Positions 17,973-25,941 of a stretch of DNA of 53,920 nucleotides are shown piece after piece. The translations under genes and the position numbers were made by a program. Origin of the DNA: Thermoplasmatales archaeon SW_10_69_26 (GTDB taxonomy: Archaea; Thermoplasmatota; SW-10-69-26). Where the stretch lies: NCBI GenBank assembly GCA_003009755.1, contig PXUB01000047.1, forward strand, positions 1 to 53,920, read 5' to 3'. Under the pieces are notes generated by a model. That model was not told where the DNA came from. It saw only the letters and a program-made list of their open reading frames with translations, and did no database searches. How positions within the stretch are numbered: position 1 is the first letter of the stretch; the number at the start of each line of letters is the position of its first letter.

Positions 17973-19786
17973 ACCAGGTCCTCCAGGTTCAGGCGGGGGG
18001 CAAGAGCAAGGCTCTTCAGCTCGTCGAGGAGGAGCTTGAACGCGTAGCTCATCTCGACCGGGTAGACCTCGGCTTCCTCACCGCAGTTGCCGCAGCGGGT
18101 GAACCCGCGGCGATCCTCGAAGGCGACCATGCCGCACTCCTTGCAGACGAGAACCTCGACGGCGTCGGACTCGTCGAGCAGGCGGTCCTTGATGACCATG
18201 GCGGCGCCGTGGCCGATCAGGCAGTCGCGCTCCATCTCGCCGAACCGCAGACCGCCGTCGCGCGCGCGGCCCTCGGTCGGTTGGCGGGTGAGGATCTGGA
18301 CGGGACCTCGCGAGCGGGCGTGGTGCTTGCCGGACACCATGTGGTGGAGCTTCTGGTAGTAGATGGCTCCCTGGAAGATGTCGGCTTCGTACCGCTCGCC
18401 GGTGATGCCGTCGTACATCGGTTCGCGCCCGGAGTGGTGGAAGCCGTTCTCGACGAGGGCTTCACGCAGCTCGTCCTCGGGCTCGCCGTCGAACGGTGTA
18501 CCGTCGATCGATCGACCCTGGATCGAGCCGACCTTGCCGCCGATCATCTCGAGCAGGTGGGCGACGGTCATCCGGGACGGGATGGCGTGAGGGTTGAGCA
18601 GGACGTCCGGCTGGACCCCGTCGGGCGTGAACGGCATGTCCTCGGGCGGCGCGATGCGCCCGATGACGCCCTTCTGGCCGTGCCGGGAGGCGAACTTGTC
18701 GCCGAGCTCGGGTTCGCGCTCGTCGCGGACCTTGACCTTGACGAGCTTGGACCCGCCCTCGGACTCGGTGAACATGACGCTGTCCACGATCCCCCTCTCG
18801 CCGTGGCGGACCGTGACGCTGGTCTCGCGGCGCTTCTGCGGCGTGAGGAAGTCCTGGGGTTCCTCCAGGAAGCGCGGCGGGCTCGTCTTCCCGATGAGCA
18901 CCTCGCCGCTCTCGACCGGCGTCTCGGGGTTGATCAGGCCGTCCTCACCGAGGTTCTTGTAGGCTTCCTCGGGGCGGACGCCCTTCACGTCGGGGCTGGG
19001 GATCTCGAAGTGATCCTCTTGACCCCCGGGATAGCGGCGCTCCTCGCTGGAGTAGCCGCGGAAGAACGCCGAGCGGGCGAGCGCGCGCTCGATGGAGGCC
19101 TCGTTGAACACGAGGGCGTCCTCCATGTTGTAGCCGTGGTAGGGCGCGATCGCCATCATGAAGTTCTGCCCGGCCGGTCGATCGTCGACGTAGGAGTACT
19201 GCTGGCCCTGCGTGCGGACGATCGGAGCCTGGGGGTAGTGCATCACGTGGCCGCGCGTGTCCGGGCGGGTGCGATAGTTGGCGGCGGGGAGGCCGATGGA
19301 TTGCTTCCCCATGCTCGCACCCATCGTGATGCGGGGGCTGGAGTTGTGCTCGGGGTAGGGGACGATGTTGGCCGAGATGCCGAGGACGACCATGGGGTCG
19401 ATCTCCATGTGGGTGTGGTCCTCGGTGACGTCCTCGGGTTCGACGGCGACGTAGATGTTCTCCTCCTCGTCGGCGTCGATGTACTCGACGAGGCCTTCGC
19501 GGAGCAGATCGCTCCAGGAGAGGTCGCCCTGGCGGATGCGTTCGAGGTGGTCCTCGGTGACGCGGGGCTCGCCATCCTCGACGACGACGAGCGGACGGCG
19601 CAGGCGGCCGCTGTCGGCGTTGATGTAGATGTCCTCGCTCTCCTCGTCGATGCGAACGTTCACCTCGTCGGAGAGCAGGCCCTGCCGACGGCGCTGCTTG
19701 ATCTTCTCCAGCAGGTCTCGCGGGTTGTCGTGGAGGCCCACGATGTCCCCGTTGAGGAAGACGCGGGCTCCTTCCATGTCCGTCAT
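17969..19786 (-). CDS. rpoB1: RNA polymerase subunit B'
   Basis: 605 residues, the C-terminal half of the split second-largest subunit. Signatures: [17 protein letters not shown], the [20 protein letters not shown] region, [15 protein letters not shown], and a C-terminal zinc ribbon [23 protein letters not shown]'' and B' are encoded separately, which in archaea is typical of methanogen, Archaeoglobus and haloarchaeal relatives. Its start overlaps the B'' stop by 4 nt. Confidence 0.98.
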   Translation of the reverse strand: MTDMEGARVFLNGDIVGLHDNPRDLLEKIKQRRRQGLLSDEVNVRIDEESEDIYINADSGRLRRPLVVVEDGEPRVTEDHLERIRQGDLSWSDLLREGLVEYIDADEEENIYVAVEPEDVTEDHTHMEIDPMVVLGISANIVPYPEHNSSPRITMGASMGKQSIGLPAANYRTRPDTRGHVMHYPQAPIVRTQGQQYSYVDDRPAGQNFMMAIAPYHGYNMEDALVFNEASIERALARSAFFRGYSSEERRYPGGQEDHFEIPSPDVKGVRPEEAYKNLGEDGLINPETPVESGEVLIGKTSPPRFLEEPQDFLTPQKRRETSVTVRHGERGIVDSVMFTESEGGSKLVKVKVRDEREPELGDKFASRHGQKGVIGRIAPPEDMPFTPDGVQPDVLLNPHAIPSRMTVAHLLEMIGGKVGSIQGRSIDGTPFDGEPEDELREALVENGFHHSGREPMYDGITGERYEADIFQGAIYYQKLHHMVSGKHHARSRGPVQILTRQPTEGRARDGGLRFGEMERDCLIGHGAAMVIKDRLLDESDAVEVLVCKECGMVAFEDRRGFTRCGNCGEEAEVYPVEMSYAFKLLLDELKSLALAPRLNLEDLV

Positions 19787-21360
19787 TCGTCGTCACCTCC
19801 GGTGACCTCGGAGACCTCCAGCGGTTCGACGCCGAGGTCGTACAGCGAGTGGCGGATGTCCTCGCCTTCGGCGCCTTCGGAGACCTCCGTCGTGAGGGCC
19901 ATGTTCTTCACGAGACCGCAGTTCGGGCCCTCGGGGGTCTCGTTCGGGCAAAGCCGGCCCCACTGCGTGGGGTGCAGGTCGCGGGCCTCGAAGTGCGGCT
20001 GGCTGCGGGCCAGCGGCGACACGACGCGGCGCACGTGGGAGTAGGCGGCCAAGGCGGCCGTCCGGTCGAGCAGCTGCGAGACACCGCTGCGCCCGCCGAC
20101 CCAGTTCCCGGTCGAGAGGGCGTGCAGCAGGCGTTGGGACAGCACGTCGGAGCGGACGGCGGTGGACACCTTGAGCTCGCGGTTGCGGGAGTGGGCGCGC
20201 TCGATCTGGTACTTGATGTCCTTGGCGAGCTGCGTGAAGGACACGCGGAAGAGGTCCTCCATCAGGTTGCCGGCGAGCTTGATCCGCTTGTTCGCGTAGT
20301 GGTCCTTGTCGTCCTCCTCGTTGCGACCCTGGGCGAGCTCGAGCACCGAGCGGGCCATCCGGCCGAGGTAGACGGCCTTCTTGAGGCGCTCGGCGGGGTC
20401 GTGGCCGAGGTGGGGCAACAGGGTGCGGTCCATCAGGGACTCGGCGCGCTGGCGGCGGTACTCGCGGGCTTGGCCGCCGGCGAGCTTGCGGCCGAGGAAC
20501 TCGATCGCTTCGTCGCGGTCGGCGACGTCGTGCTCCTCGCGTGCGTCCTCGATGTTGGCGAGGACGGTCGGCATCATGTCCGGATGGGTCACGATAGCCT
20601 TGACGAGCTCCTCGTCGGTTTGCAGGCCCAGCGCCCGCATGAACACGATGAGAGGGATCTGGTTGCTGGCGTTGGGGACGTCGACCATCAGCGAGCCGTC
20701 TCGCTTCTTCTCGACGCTGATGAGCGCCCGGTAGCCGTTGCGTTGGCTGAAGACCTTGGCGACCTCGACCTGGCGTCCGTAGCGCTTCTTGAACTCGACC
20801 ATGACCTTGTTCGGGGCCAGGTCTTCCAGGGAGACGAGGACGCGCTCGCTACCGTTGGCGATGAAGTACCCGCCCGGGTCCAGGGGGTCCTCCTGGAGGC
20901 GCTGGAGCTCCTGGTAGTACTCCTCGTGCGTGTAGGAGGCGTTCTGGAGCTCCTCGAGGTTGTCCTTCTCGATGTTGCAGCGGGAGCTGCCAACCATGAT
21001 CGGGAGGTTGCCGATGTTGACCTCCTCGGGCTCGTGCTCGATGCCCTCGAGCACGGGGATGAACTCCATGAAGATGGGCGCGTCGTAGGTCATGTCGCGC
21101 AGCCGGGCTTCCATCGGGGTCAGGTAGTCCGTGGAACCGTCGGCCTCCTTGCGTTGGGGGCGACCGACCCGGATGCTGCCCATCTTGATCTTGTAGCCTT
21201 CGACGTCGGTCTGGATGATCCCGTCGGGGACCTCGTCGTCGCCGACGCTGATGTTGTCGACGACGCTCTGGATCCAGTTGTCGACGAAGTCGTTGTAGCT
21301 GGAGATGTGGTGCTGGGCGGCGCTTCGTTCGTCGAAGAACGCGTTCACGAGCTCACGCAT
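19783..21360 (-). CDS. rpoB2: RNA polymerase subunit B''
   Basis: 525 residues, the N-terminal half of the split second-largest subunit. Recognisable parts include the lobe sequence [41 protein letters not shown], the fork region [19 protein letters not shown], and [26 protein letters not shown] near the end. It overlaps rpoH by 8 nt upstream and rpoB1 by 4 nt downstream. Confidence 0.98.
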   Translation of the reverse strand: MRELVNAFFDERSAAQHHISSYNDFVDNWIQSVVDNISVGDDEVPDGIIQTDVEGYKIKMGSIRVGRPQRKEADGSTDYLTPMEARLRDMTYDAPIFMEFIPVLEGIEHEPEEVNIGNLPIMVGSSRCNIEKDNLEELQNASYTHEEYYQELQRLQEDPLDPGGYFIANGSERVLVSLEDLAPNKVMVEFKKRYGRQVEVAKVFSQRNGYRALISVEKKRDGSLMVDVPNASNQIPLIVFMRALGLQTDEELVKAIVTHPDMMPTVLANIEDAREEHDVADRDEAIEFLGRKLAGGQAREYRRQRAESLMDRTLLPHLGHDPAERLKKAVYLGRMARSVLELAQGRNEEDDKDHYANKRIKLAGNLMEDLFRVSFTQLAKDIKYQIERAHSRNRELKVSTAVRSDVLSQRLLHALSTGNWVGGRSGVSQLLDRTAALAAYSHVRRVVSPLARSQPHFEARDLHPTQWGRLCPNETPEGPNCGLVKNMALTTEVSEGAEGEDIRHSLYDLGVEPLEVSEVTGGDDE

Positions 21361-21610
21361 CGGAAGCCTCCACGCAGAGTCGGTAGGCCGTGGCTTGGCC
21401 AGCCGTGTCGGATTTGCGTGTGATGCGAAGCACGTCGCCCGGGCGAGCTCTCACGGAGAGGGCGCCGGGGTCTGTGTTGAGGATGCGGGGAAGCTGCTCC
21501 TTGGAGATATCGTACTCCTCCTGCAGCTCCTCGACCTCTTCCTCGCTCATGATCTCGTGGCGAGGCACGAACTCGTGTTTCAGCACGTCGAACTTGAACG
21601 GCTTGGGCAT
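21353..21610 (-). CDS. rpoH: RNA polymerase subunit H (Rpb5-like)
   Basis: 85 residues. FDVLKHEFVPRHEIMSEEEVEELQEEYDIS and LPRILNTDPGALSVRARPGDVLRITRKS are the archaeal H / eukaryotic Rpb5 C-terminal fold. It is the first protein gene of the polymerase operon. The start is preceded by GGAGGTG 7-8 nt upstream, a strong ribosome site. That site lies inside a four-codon frame (MEVL) whose TGA overlaps the rpoH ATG. No convincing TATA box lies between it and tRNA-Lys, so read-through from the tRNA promoter is possible. Confidence 0.97.
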   Translation of the reverse strand: MPKPFKFDVLKHEFVPRHEIMSEEEVEELQEEYDISKEQLPRILNTDPGALSVRARPGDVLRITRKSDTAGQATAYRLCVEASDA

Positions 21611-21753
21611 CAGAGCACCTCCATGGAGACGGCCGGGTGGCCATCGGATCGGGGTCGGGCGGGGAGACGCGAGCCCGCGGCGAGGCTCGCATCGCCCTCC
21701 AGCGTCACGGGACGAACCGCTGGAGCACCAGCACAGCGAACGGTGACCGGGAG

Positions 21754-21827
21754 CGGGCCCGGAGGGATTCGAACCCTCGACCGTCCGGTTAAAAGCCGGA
21801 CGCTCTGCCTATCTGAGCTACGAGCCC
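21754..21827 (-). tRNA. tRNA-Lys (UUU)
   Basis: 74 nt on the minus strand. The acceptor stem GGGCTCG pairs with CGGGCCC (one G-T), the D arm is GCTC/GAGC, the anticodon stem is TCCGG/CCGGA with loop CTTTTAA giving anticodon TTT, and the T arm is GAGGG-TTCGAAT-CCCTC. The discriminator is G; no CCA is encoded and no intron is present. It stands 144 nt upstream of rpoH on the same strand. Confidence 0.96.
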
Positions 21828-21994
21828 GGGCGAGGGCCGAGGACGAAGGAACGGCTCGATCGACGTGCACGCCGTCGCCGATCGCCTCGTCGCTTCGGTC
21901 GCTCGACCCCAACCCGGTGCGTTCGATTGCGCTGCGGCCCACTGAGATTCGCCCTGGTGACCCCGGAAAGGCTGGCCGAGGCATCAGAGGTCAT

Positions 21995-22003
21995 GTATAA
22001 AAC
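21995..22003 (-). promoter_or_regulatory. TATA box, probably for the tRNA-Lys/RNA polymerase transcript
   Basis: On the minus strand the box reads GTTTTATAC within GGGTTTTATACATG, very close to the rps8e box GGGCTTTTATACACC. It lies about 170 nt before tRNA-Lys. On the plus strand the same bases read GTATAAAAC, about 100 nt before the thiolase, which is too far for the leaderless pattern seen elsewhere. Confidence 0.45.
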
Positions 22004-22101
22004 CCTTGCGGGCCGGCCGCGGTTGCGGCCTCGGGACACCGAGTGCGCTGGAGCTGGCCTTCGACAAACCCCTTGTAGGCTTCGGCCCGTCACGACGACC
22101 C

Positions 22102-23268
22102 ATGCCTGCAACCGACCCCGCCATCGCCGAGGTCTCCTGCCTCCGGTACGGCGAGCACGAGGAGACGGCCCGGGAGCTGGCCGTCGACGCGTCGCTCGAC
22201 GTGCTCGAGGAAGCCGGCCTCGAGGGAGACGAACTCGACTCGCTGTTCGTCGCGAACGCGTTCGGGATGGCCGACAAGCAAGGCCACGTGGGTCCGCTCA
22301 TCTCGACCGCGATCGGGGCGCCCAACGTGCCCTCGAGCACCACGGAGGCGGCCTGCGCCTCGGCGAGCGTGGCTTTCCGGCACGCGATCGCGCACGTTCG
22401 AGCGGGCATGGCGGAGACCGCTCTCGTGGTCGGGACCGAGAAGGTCTCCCACATCGACACGATGACGGCGACCTCGTACTTCTGCTACGGGTCCGATTAC
22501 TTCCTCGAGGGCGGCGTCGGGGCGACGTTTCCCGGCCTGTACGCCGCGATCGCTCGCGCGCACATGGACGAGTTCGGGACCAGCGAGGAGGACATGGCGC
22601 GGGTCGCGGTGAAGAACCACGCCAACGGGATCCACAACCCGACCGCGCACTTCCAGAAGGAGATCGAGATCGGGGACGTGCTCGACAGCTACGAGGTCGC
22701 GGCTCCCCTCAAGCTGTACGACGCCTGCCCGTTCAGCGACGGAGCGGCCGCGGCGATCGTCACGACCGAGGAGAAGGCGCGGGCGATGACAGATACGCCG
22801 GTCACGGTCGAGGCGAGCACGCAGCGCGGCACGATCGCGGCGTTGAGCGAGCGCGAGGACGTGACCGAGATCGAGGGCACCCAGCTGGCCGGCCAGGCTG
22901 CCTTCGAGCAGGCCGGCGTGTCCGCCGACGAGGTGGATCTCTTCGAGGTGCACGACTGCTTCACGATCGCCGAGCTCGTCGCGATGGAGGACCTGGGCCT
23001 GGCCGAGCCGGGCAAGGCGGCCGCGATGGTGCGCGAGGGGCAGACCAAGCCCGACGGTGACGTGCCGGTGAACGCCAGCGGCGGCCTGAAGTCGAAGGGC
23101 CACCCGGTGGGCGCGACCGGCATGGGCCAGATCTACGAGGCGGTCGAGCAGCTGCGTGGCGAGGCCGAGGGGCCCCGCCAGGTCGACGGCGCCGAGCGCG
23201 TGCTCACGCACAACGTGGGGGCGACCGGTGGCACGGTCACGGTCAACATCCTCGGGAGGGGCGATTAG
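22102..23268 (+). CDS. Archaeal acetyl-CoA acetyltransferase/thiolase
   Basis: 388 residues of the SCP-x type archaeal thiolase family. The nucleophilic cysteine is Cys85 in TTEAACASASVAF, the HDCF motif is EVHDCFTIAEL, and the histidine motif is GGLKSKGHPVGATGMGQ. It ends HNVGATGGTVTVNILGRGD. These enzymes condense two acetyl-CoA to acetoacetyl-CoA for the mevalonate pathway, or cleave acyl chains. The next gene, an OB-fold/zinc-ribbon DUF35 protein, starts 1 nt after the stop. In archaea that partner can bridge thiolase and HMG-CoA synthase; no HMG-CoA synthase was found in this window. The ATG at 22102 is chosen since upstream in-frame sequence is not conserved in character. Confidence 0.93.
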   Translation: MPATDPAIAEVSCLRYGEHEETARELAVDASLDVLEEAGLEGDELDSLFVANAFGMADKQGHVGPLISTAIGAPNVPSSTTEAACASASVAFRHAIAHVRAGMAETALVVGTEKVSHIDTMTATSYFCYGSDYFLEGGVGATFPGLYAAIARAHMDEFGTSEEDMARVAVKNHANGIHNPTAHFQKEIEIGDVLDSYEVAAPLKLYDACPFSDGAAAAIVTTEEKARAMTDTPVTVEASTQRGTIAALSEREDVTEIEGTQLAGQAAFEQAGVSADEVDLFEVHDCFTIAELVAMEDLGLAEPGKAAAMVREGQTKPDGDVPVNASGGLKSKGHPVGATGMGQIYEAVEQLRGEAEGPRQVDGAERVLTHNVGATGGTVTVNILGRGD

Positions 23269-23643
23269 ATGCCCGAGCAGGAGCTGGCCACGATCGCGGA
23301 GGTCGAGGACAAGCGCAAGGACGGGCAGCTCGTCGGCTTCCGCTGCGCCAACGATCACACGTTCGTCTCGCCCGTGCGCGCGTGCCCGAAGTGCGGCACC
23401 CGCGAGATCGAGAACGTCGAGCTGCCCGAACAGGGCACGGTCGTGACGTTCACGATCCAGAACGTCGCCAGCGAGGAGTTCATGAACGAGACCCCGTTCG
23501 CGTGGGCGATCATCGAGCTCGCCGACGGGAGCCGCGTGACGGGCTGGGTTCCCTTCGTCGGCAGCGAGGACGACCTCTCGATCGGCGACGAGGTCGCCTT
23601 CGAGCCGACGTACAAGCCCGGTGTGATGTTCGAGAAGGTCTGA
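23269..23643 (+). CDS. DUF35 OB-fold/zinc-ribbon thiolase partner
   Basis: 124 residues. A rubredoxin-like zinc ribbon (CANDHTFVSPVRACPKCGTREI, with one ligand position occupied by CANDH instead of CxxC) is followed by an OB fold (GTVVTFTIQNVASEEFMNETPFAWAIIELADGSRVTGWVPF). In methanogens the homologous protein clamps thiolase and HMG-CoA synthase together and channels acetoacetyl-CoA; I infer the same role. It begins immediately after the thiolase stop codon. Confidence 0.9.
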   Translation: MPEQELATIAEVEDKRKDGQLVGFRCANDHTFVSPVRACPKCGTREIENVELPEQGTVVTFTIQNVASEEFMNETPFAWAIIELADGSRVTGWVPFVGSEDDLSIGDEVAFEPTYKPGVMFEKV

Positions 23644-23662
23644 CGACAACCACCCCAGACCT

Positions 23663-23777
23663 TCTCGAGAGTACGAACCCGAGCGCGGCATCAACCGCAG
23701 GAGCCAAGCGAGGGTTCGTACGGATTTCGAGACCCCGAGCCCGACTCCCGAAGGGCGGAGGGCGACGGGGTCTCGAA
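23663..23777. repeat. Hairpin repeat pair (copies A and A2)
   Basis: Hairpin A: outer arms TCTCGAG (23663-23669) and TTCGAGA (23726-23732), inner arms GTACGAACCC (23671-23680) and GGGTTCGTAC (23712-23721). Hairpin A2 shares the right outer arm: TTCGAGACCCC (23726-23736) pairs with GGGGTCTCGAA (23767-23777). A truncated copy (TTTCTCGAGCGTACGAACGCGAGCG) follows at about 23811-23835 without its right arm. The region lies between the convergent DUF35 and membrane-protein genes. Similar hairpins occur at 44643-44689, 53428-53456 and 53600-53627. Confidence 0.65.
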
Positions 23778-23932
23778 CCGCGCAGGAAGTCTGACAGAGA
23801 TCGCGCGGACTTTCTCGAGCGTACGAACGCGAGCGTGGGCTCTCTCGACCTGTGTCCCGGTACGCTGCCGTTGTGGCGACCTCGTCCCCCTCGGGCTTCG
23901 CCCCTGGCGGCTCCAGCCGGCCTCCAACGTTC

Positions 23933-25451
23933 CTACCCGAGCACCGCGGCGATCGCGATCGCCAGCGCCTCGCCGGCGAGGACGGCGGCGACGAGCACGT
24001 GGACGCGCAGCAGCTCGTAGCCGAGCTGGCCGCGCATGACGTAGCCCTCGCGGGCGCGGTCGAGCAGGCCCTTCTCCCAGAGGGCCCGCAGGAGGCTGCC
24101 GACGAGCACGAGCCCGGCCACGCCGGGGCCGGCGAGCGCGCCGAGGCCGATCCAGGCGCCGCGGCCGACGAAGGCTTGCACGAGGCCGCCGGCGGCCAGG
24201 CCCCACACGATGAGCAAGAGGCTTCGGCCCTCGACGAGCGCGGCCAAGCCGGCGTGGAGGCCGCGGGCGTGGGGGGCGGGGAACGGCGTCGAGCCGGCGA
24301 TGTCGGGGGCAACAGCGACGAGCAGGCCGACGGCGGCGACGGCGACGAGCAGGTAGGCCAGCGTCCACGGGGAGCGGAGGCCGCCGCCGGGGGCTTCGAT
24401 CGAGATGGAGGAGGCGTAGGTGGCCCCGGCGGAGCCGGCGCCGACGCCGACGAGGACGCCCAGCGCCCAGCTGGCCGCGATCGGGAGGAACAGGTGGGCG
24501 AGGCCGCCAAGTCCGGCGCCGACCAGCAAGGCGAGCCCGAGCTGGGCGCGGCGGGTCGTGACGGCGACGACGAGGGCGGAGGCGGCGAGCGTGAGGCCGA
24601 GCGCGAGCTGGACTGAACCGGCGTCGGCGGGCGACGGTGACGGCGCCGGCTCCGACGAGCAGACCTAGCGCGGAGGGGGCCAGGGCTTCGAGGGCGGCCA
24701 GGCCGGGGGTGCCGACGACGGAGACGGGGACCCAGGCGCCGGTGCTGGCGCGCACGGGGACCTCGAAGTAGACGGCGACGGGCGCCAGCGCGAGCACGGC
24801 GAGGCCACCCAGCGCCAACGGGGCCGAGCGCTTGGGCGAGGTGAGGAACCCCAGCGCGATCGGGGCAACGGACAGCGGGATCGCGACGGCCACGGTGGCC
24901 GAGGGGTCCGGCAGGACGATCGCTCCCTGCAGCGCGTAGGAGCCGAACACGGCCTCGGGGAGGGTGCGGGCGACCTCGCCCAGGCGGGCGATCGGCGCCT
25001 CGCGGAGCAGGGCGACCAGCGTCCCGGCGGGGACGGCGACGCCGGCGAGCAGGGCCAGGCCGCGGGCGTGTCGCTGCTCGAGGGCGTGGATGAACGACCA
25101 GCGGCGGTCCTCGTGGCGGTCGGTGGGGGGTTTGGGGGTGGCGGCGATGGCGGCCAGCGCGCCGGTGCCGGCGGCGACGACGGTCAGGCCGGCCCTCGCC
25201 CAGTCGGGACGCGGGATGCCATCGGCCATGCCGACGGCGGGCAGGAGGGCCAGGCCGACGCCGGCGCTGGCGGCGACGACGACGCGGGCGGCGTGGCGGC
25301 GGGCCTCGTCGCCGGGCTCCAGCGAGCGAGCCAGCGCGTAGGCGGGCCCGAACACGGCCAGCGGGACGAGCCCAGCCGTGACCATGCCTTGGAACAGGGC
25401 CAGCGCCGCGAGGGCGGTGGCGAGGGCGAGCCCGATCGGGAGCCAGCGCAT
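23933..25451 (-). CDS. Polytopic membrane protein, unknown function, frameshifted
   Basis: The first part from ATG 25451 (MRWLPIGLALATALAALALF) has about eight hydrophobic segments and runs to about 24640, where the frame becomes an implausible arginine-rich tail. The next frame then continues with strongly hydrophobic sequence (SVQLALGLTLAASALVVAV, then LVGAGLGGLAHLFLPIAASW) to the stop at 23933. The switch lies at or near a GGG at 24629-24631; removing one base would give a single protein of about 505 residues. No family is recognised; there are no charged transport or catalytic motifs. A GCGTTTTCAAC box lies about 30 nt upstream of the start. A sequencing error is likelier than a broken gene, because both halves keep perfect membrane-protein composition. 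Confidence 0.6.
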
Positions 25452-25509
25452 CCGCGGGCCGGGCAAGCCGGGGAGGGTTGAAAACGCTGCTGTATCGGAG
25501 TGAGAGTGT

Positions 25510-25530
25510 CCGGGGGGCAAGGCCCCCCGG
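25510..25530 (-). terminator. Hairpin just downstream of tRNA-Trp
   Basis: CCGGGGGGC and GCCCCCCGG form a perfect 9-bp stem with a 3-nt loop, beginning 2 nt after the tRNA 3' end. There is no T run, so it may be a processing or transcription-stop signal rather than a classical terminator. Confidence 0.5.
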
Positions 25531-25546
25531 TATGGGGGCACTGGGA

Positions 25547-25578
25547 TACTCACCTCGCCGGGGGGTGCCCGGCGCGGC
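25547..25578 (-). other. tRNA-Trp intron 2, in the T loop (59/60)
   Basis: 32-nt intron. BHB: the central helix TTCA (54-57) pairs with TGAG (one G-T), with a bulge AAG on the 5' side and TAT on the 3' side. The flanking helices are the T stem and an intron stem CCGC/GAGG continued by GCCGGG/CCCGGC. Cutting after the second base of each bulge leaves TTCAAA joined to T, the consensus 7-nt T loop. Confidence 0.88.
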
Positions 25579-25599
25579 TTTGAACCCAGATCGGCGGGT

Positions 25600-25681
25600 C
25601 TCTCCTACAGGGGTCAGTGCTCCAGTCAGTCAGCATCTCGACCGACTCAGCAGACCCGTACGGTCATCATACCCCAGATAA
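25600..25681 (-). ncRNA. tRNA-Trp intron 1 with C/D-box guide RNA
   Basis: 82-nt intron at 37/38. BHB: CTCC (positions 32-35) pairs with GGAG near the intron end, with bulges AGT and AGA cut after their second base. It carries box C ATGATGA (25670-25664), D' CTGA (25650-25647) and D CTGA (25617-25614). The guide before D (ACTGGAGCA) pairs with GCTCCAGT so that the fifth base faces C34. The guide before D' (CGGGTCTG) pairs with AGACCCG so that the fifth base faces position 39. Those are the two positions methylated by the intron of haloarchaeal pre-tRNA-Trp, so the function is well supported. Confidence 0.9.
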
Positions 25682-25719
25682 CTGGAGCCCACCATGATGC
25701 CGGGTTACACTATGCCCCC

Positions 25720-25899
25720 ATCGCCTTCGGGGCCGCTCCCGACAAGCGGGGGCCCGGCTTCCACGGGCGGTCCGGCCCGTCCGGGCGAGCCGTCGAAGGG
25801 AGGAGTTGTATTTAATCGTGGCGGATGACGGGAACCGTTGACAGCCCCGGCGACCGCCACGAGCCTGGGCGTAGCTGGAGGCGGGGAGAAGAGAGAAGG
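25720..25899. other. Gap between tRNA-Trp and secreted protein terminator
   Basis: About 180 bp. On the minus strand GATTAAATACAA near 25807-25818 is the only AT-rich box and could be the tRNA-Trp promoter, about 90 nt upstream. Otherwise I see only GC-rich sequence with no gene. Confidence 0.35.
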
Positions 25900-25923
25900 A
25901 AAAAGGCGGGGGCTCGCCCCCGC
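25900..25923 (-). terminator. Terminator of the secreted acidic protein gene
   Basis: On the minus strand, GCGGGGGC and GCCCCCGC form a 7-8 bp stem with a tiny loop, followed at once by CTTTTTCC. This is the most terminator-like structure in the window, 18 nt after the stop codon, and it fits a strongly expressed gene. Confidence 0.7.
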
Positions 25924-25941
25924 TAGGTAGCAGCGCCGCGA

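Larger units (their letters stand above)
25533..25719 (-). tRNA. tRNA-Trp (CCA) with two introns
   Basis: Exons are 25719-25682, 25599-25579 and 25546-25533, 73 nt in total. The acceptor stem GGGGGCA pairs with TGCCCCC (discriminator A). The D arm has GG and a 13-22 mismatch. The anticodon stem GTGGG pairs with CCCGC, the loop reads CTCCAGA after splicing (anticodon CCA), and the T arm is CTGGG-TTCAAAT-CCCAG after splicing. Both introns are bounded by canonical bulge-helix-bulge motifs (3-nt bulge, 4-bp helix, 3-nt bulge). The first sits at the usual 37/38 position, the second at 59/60 inside the T loop. Without removal of the second, no T loop forms. The gene lies alone between the membrane protein and the secreted acidic protein. 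Confidence 0.95.
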
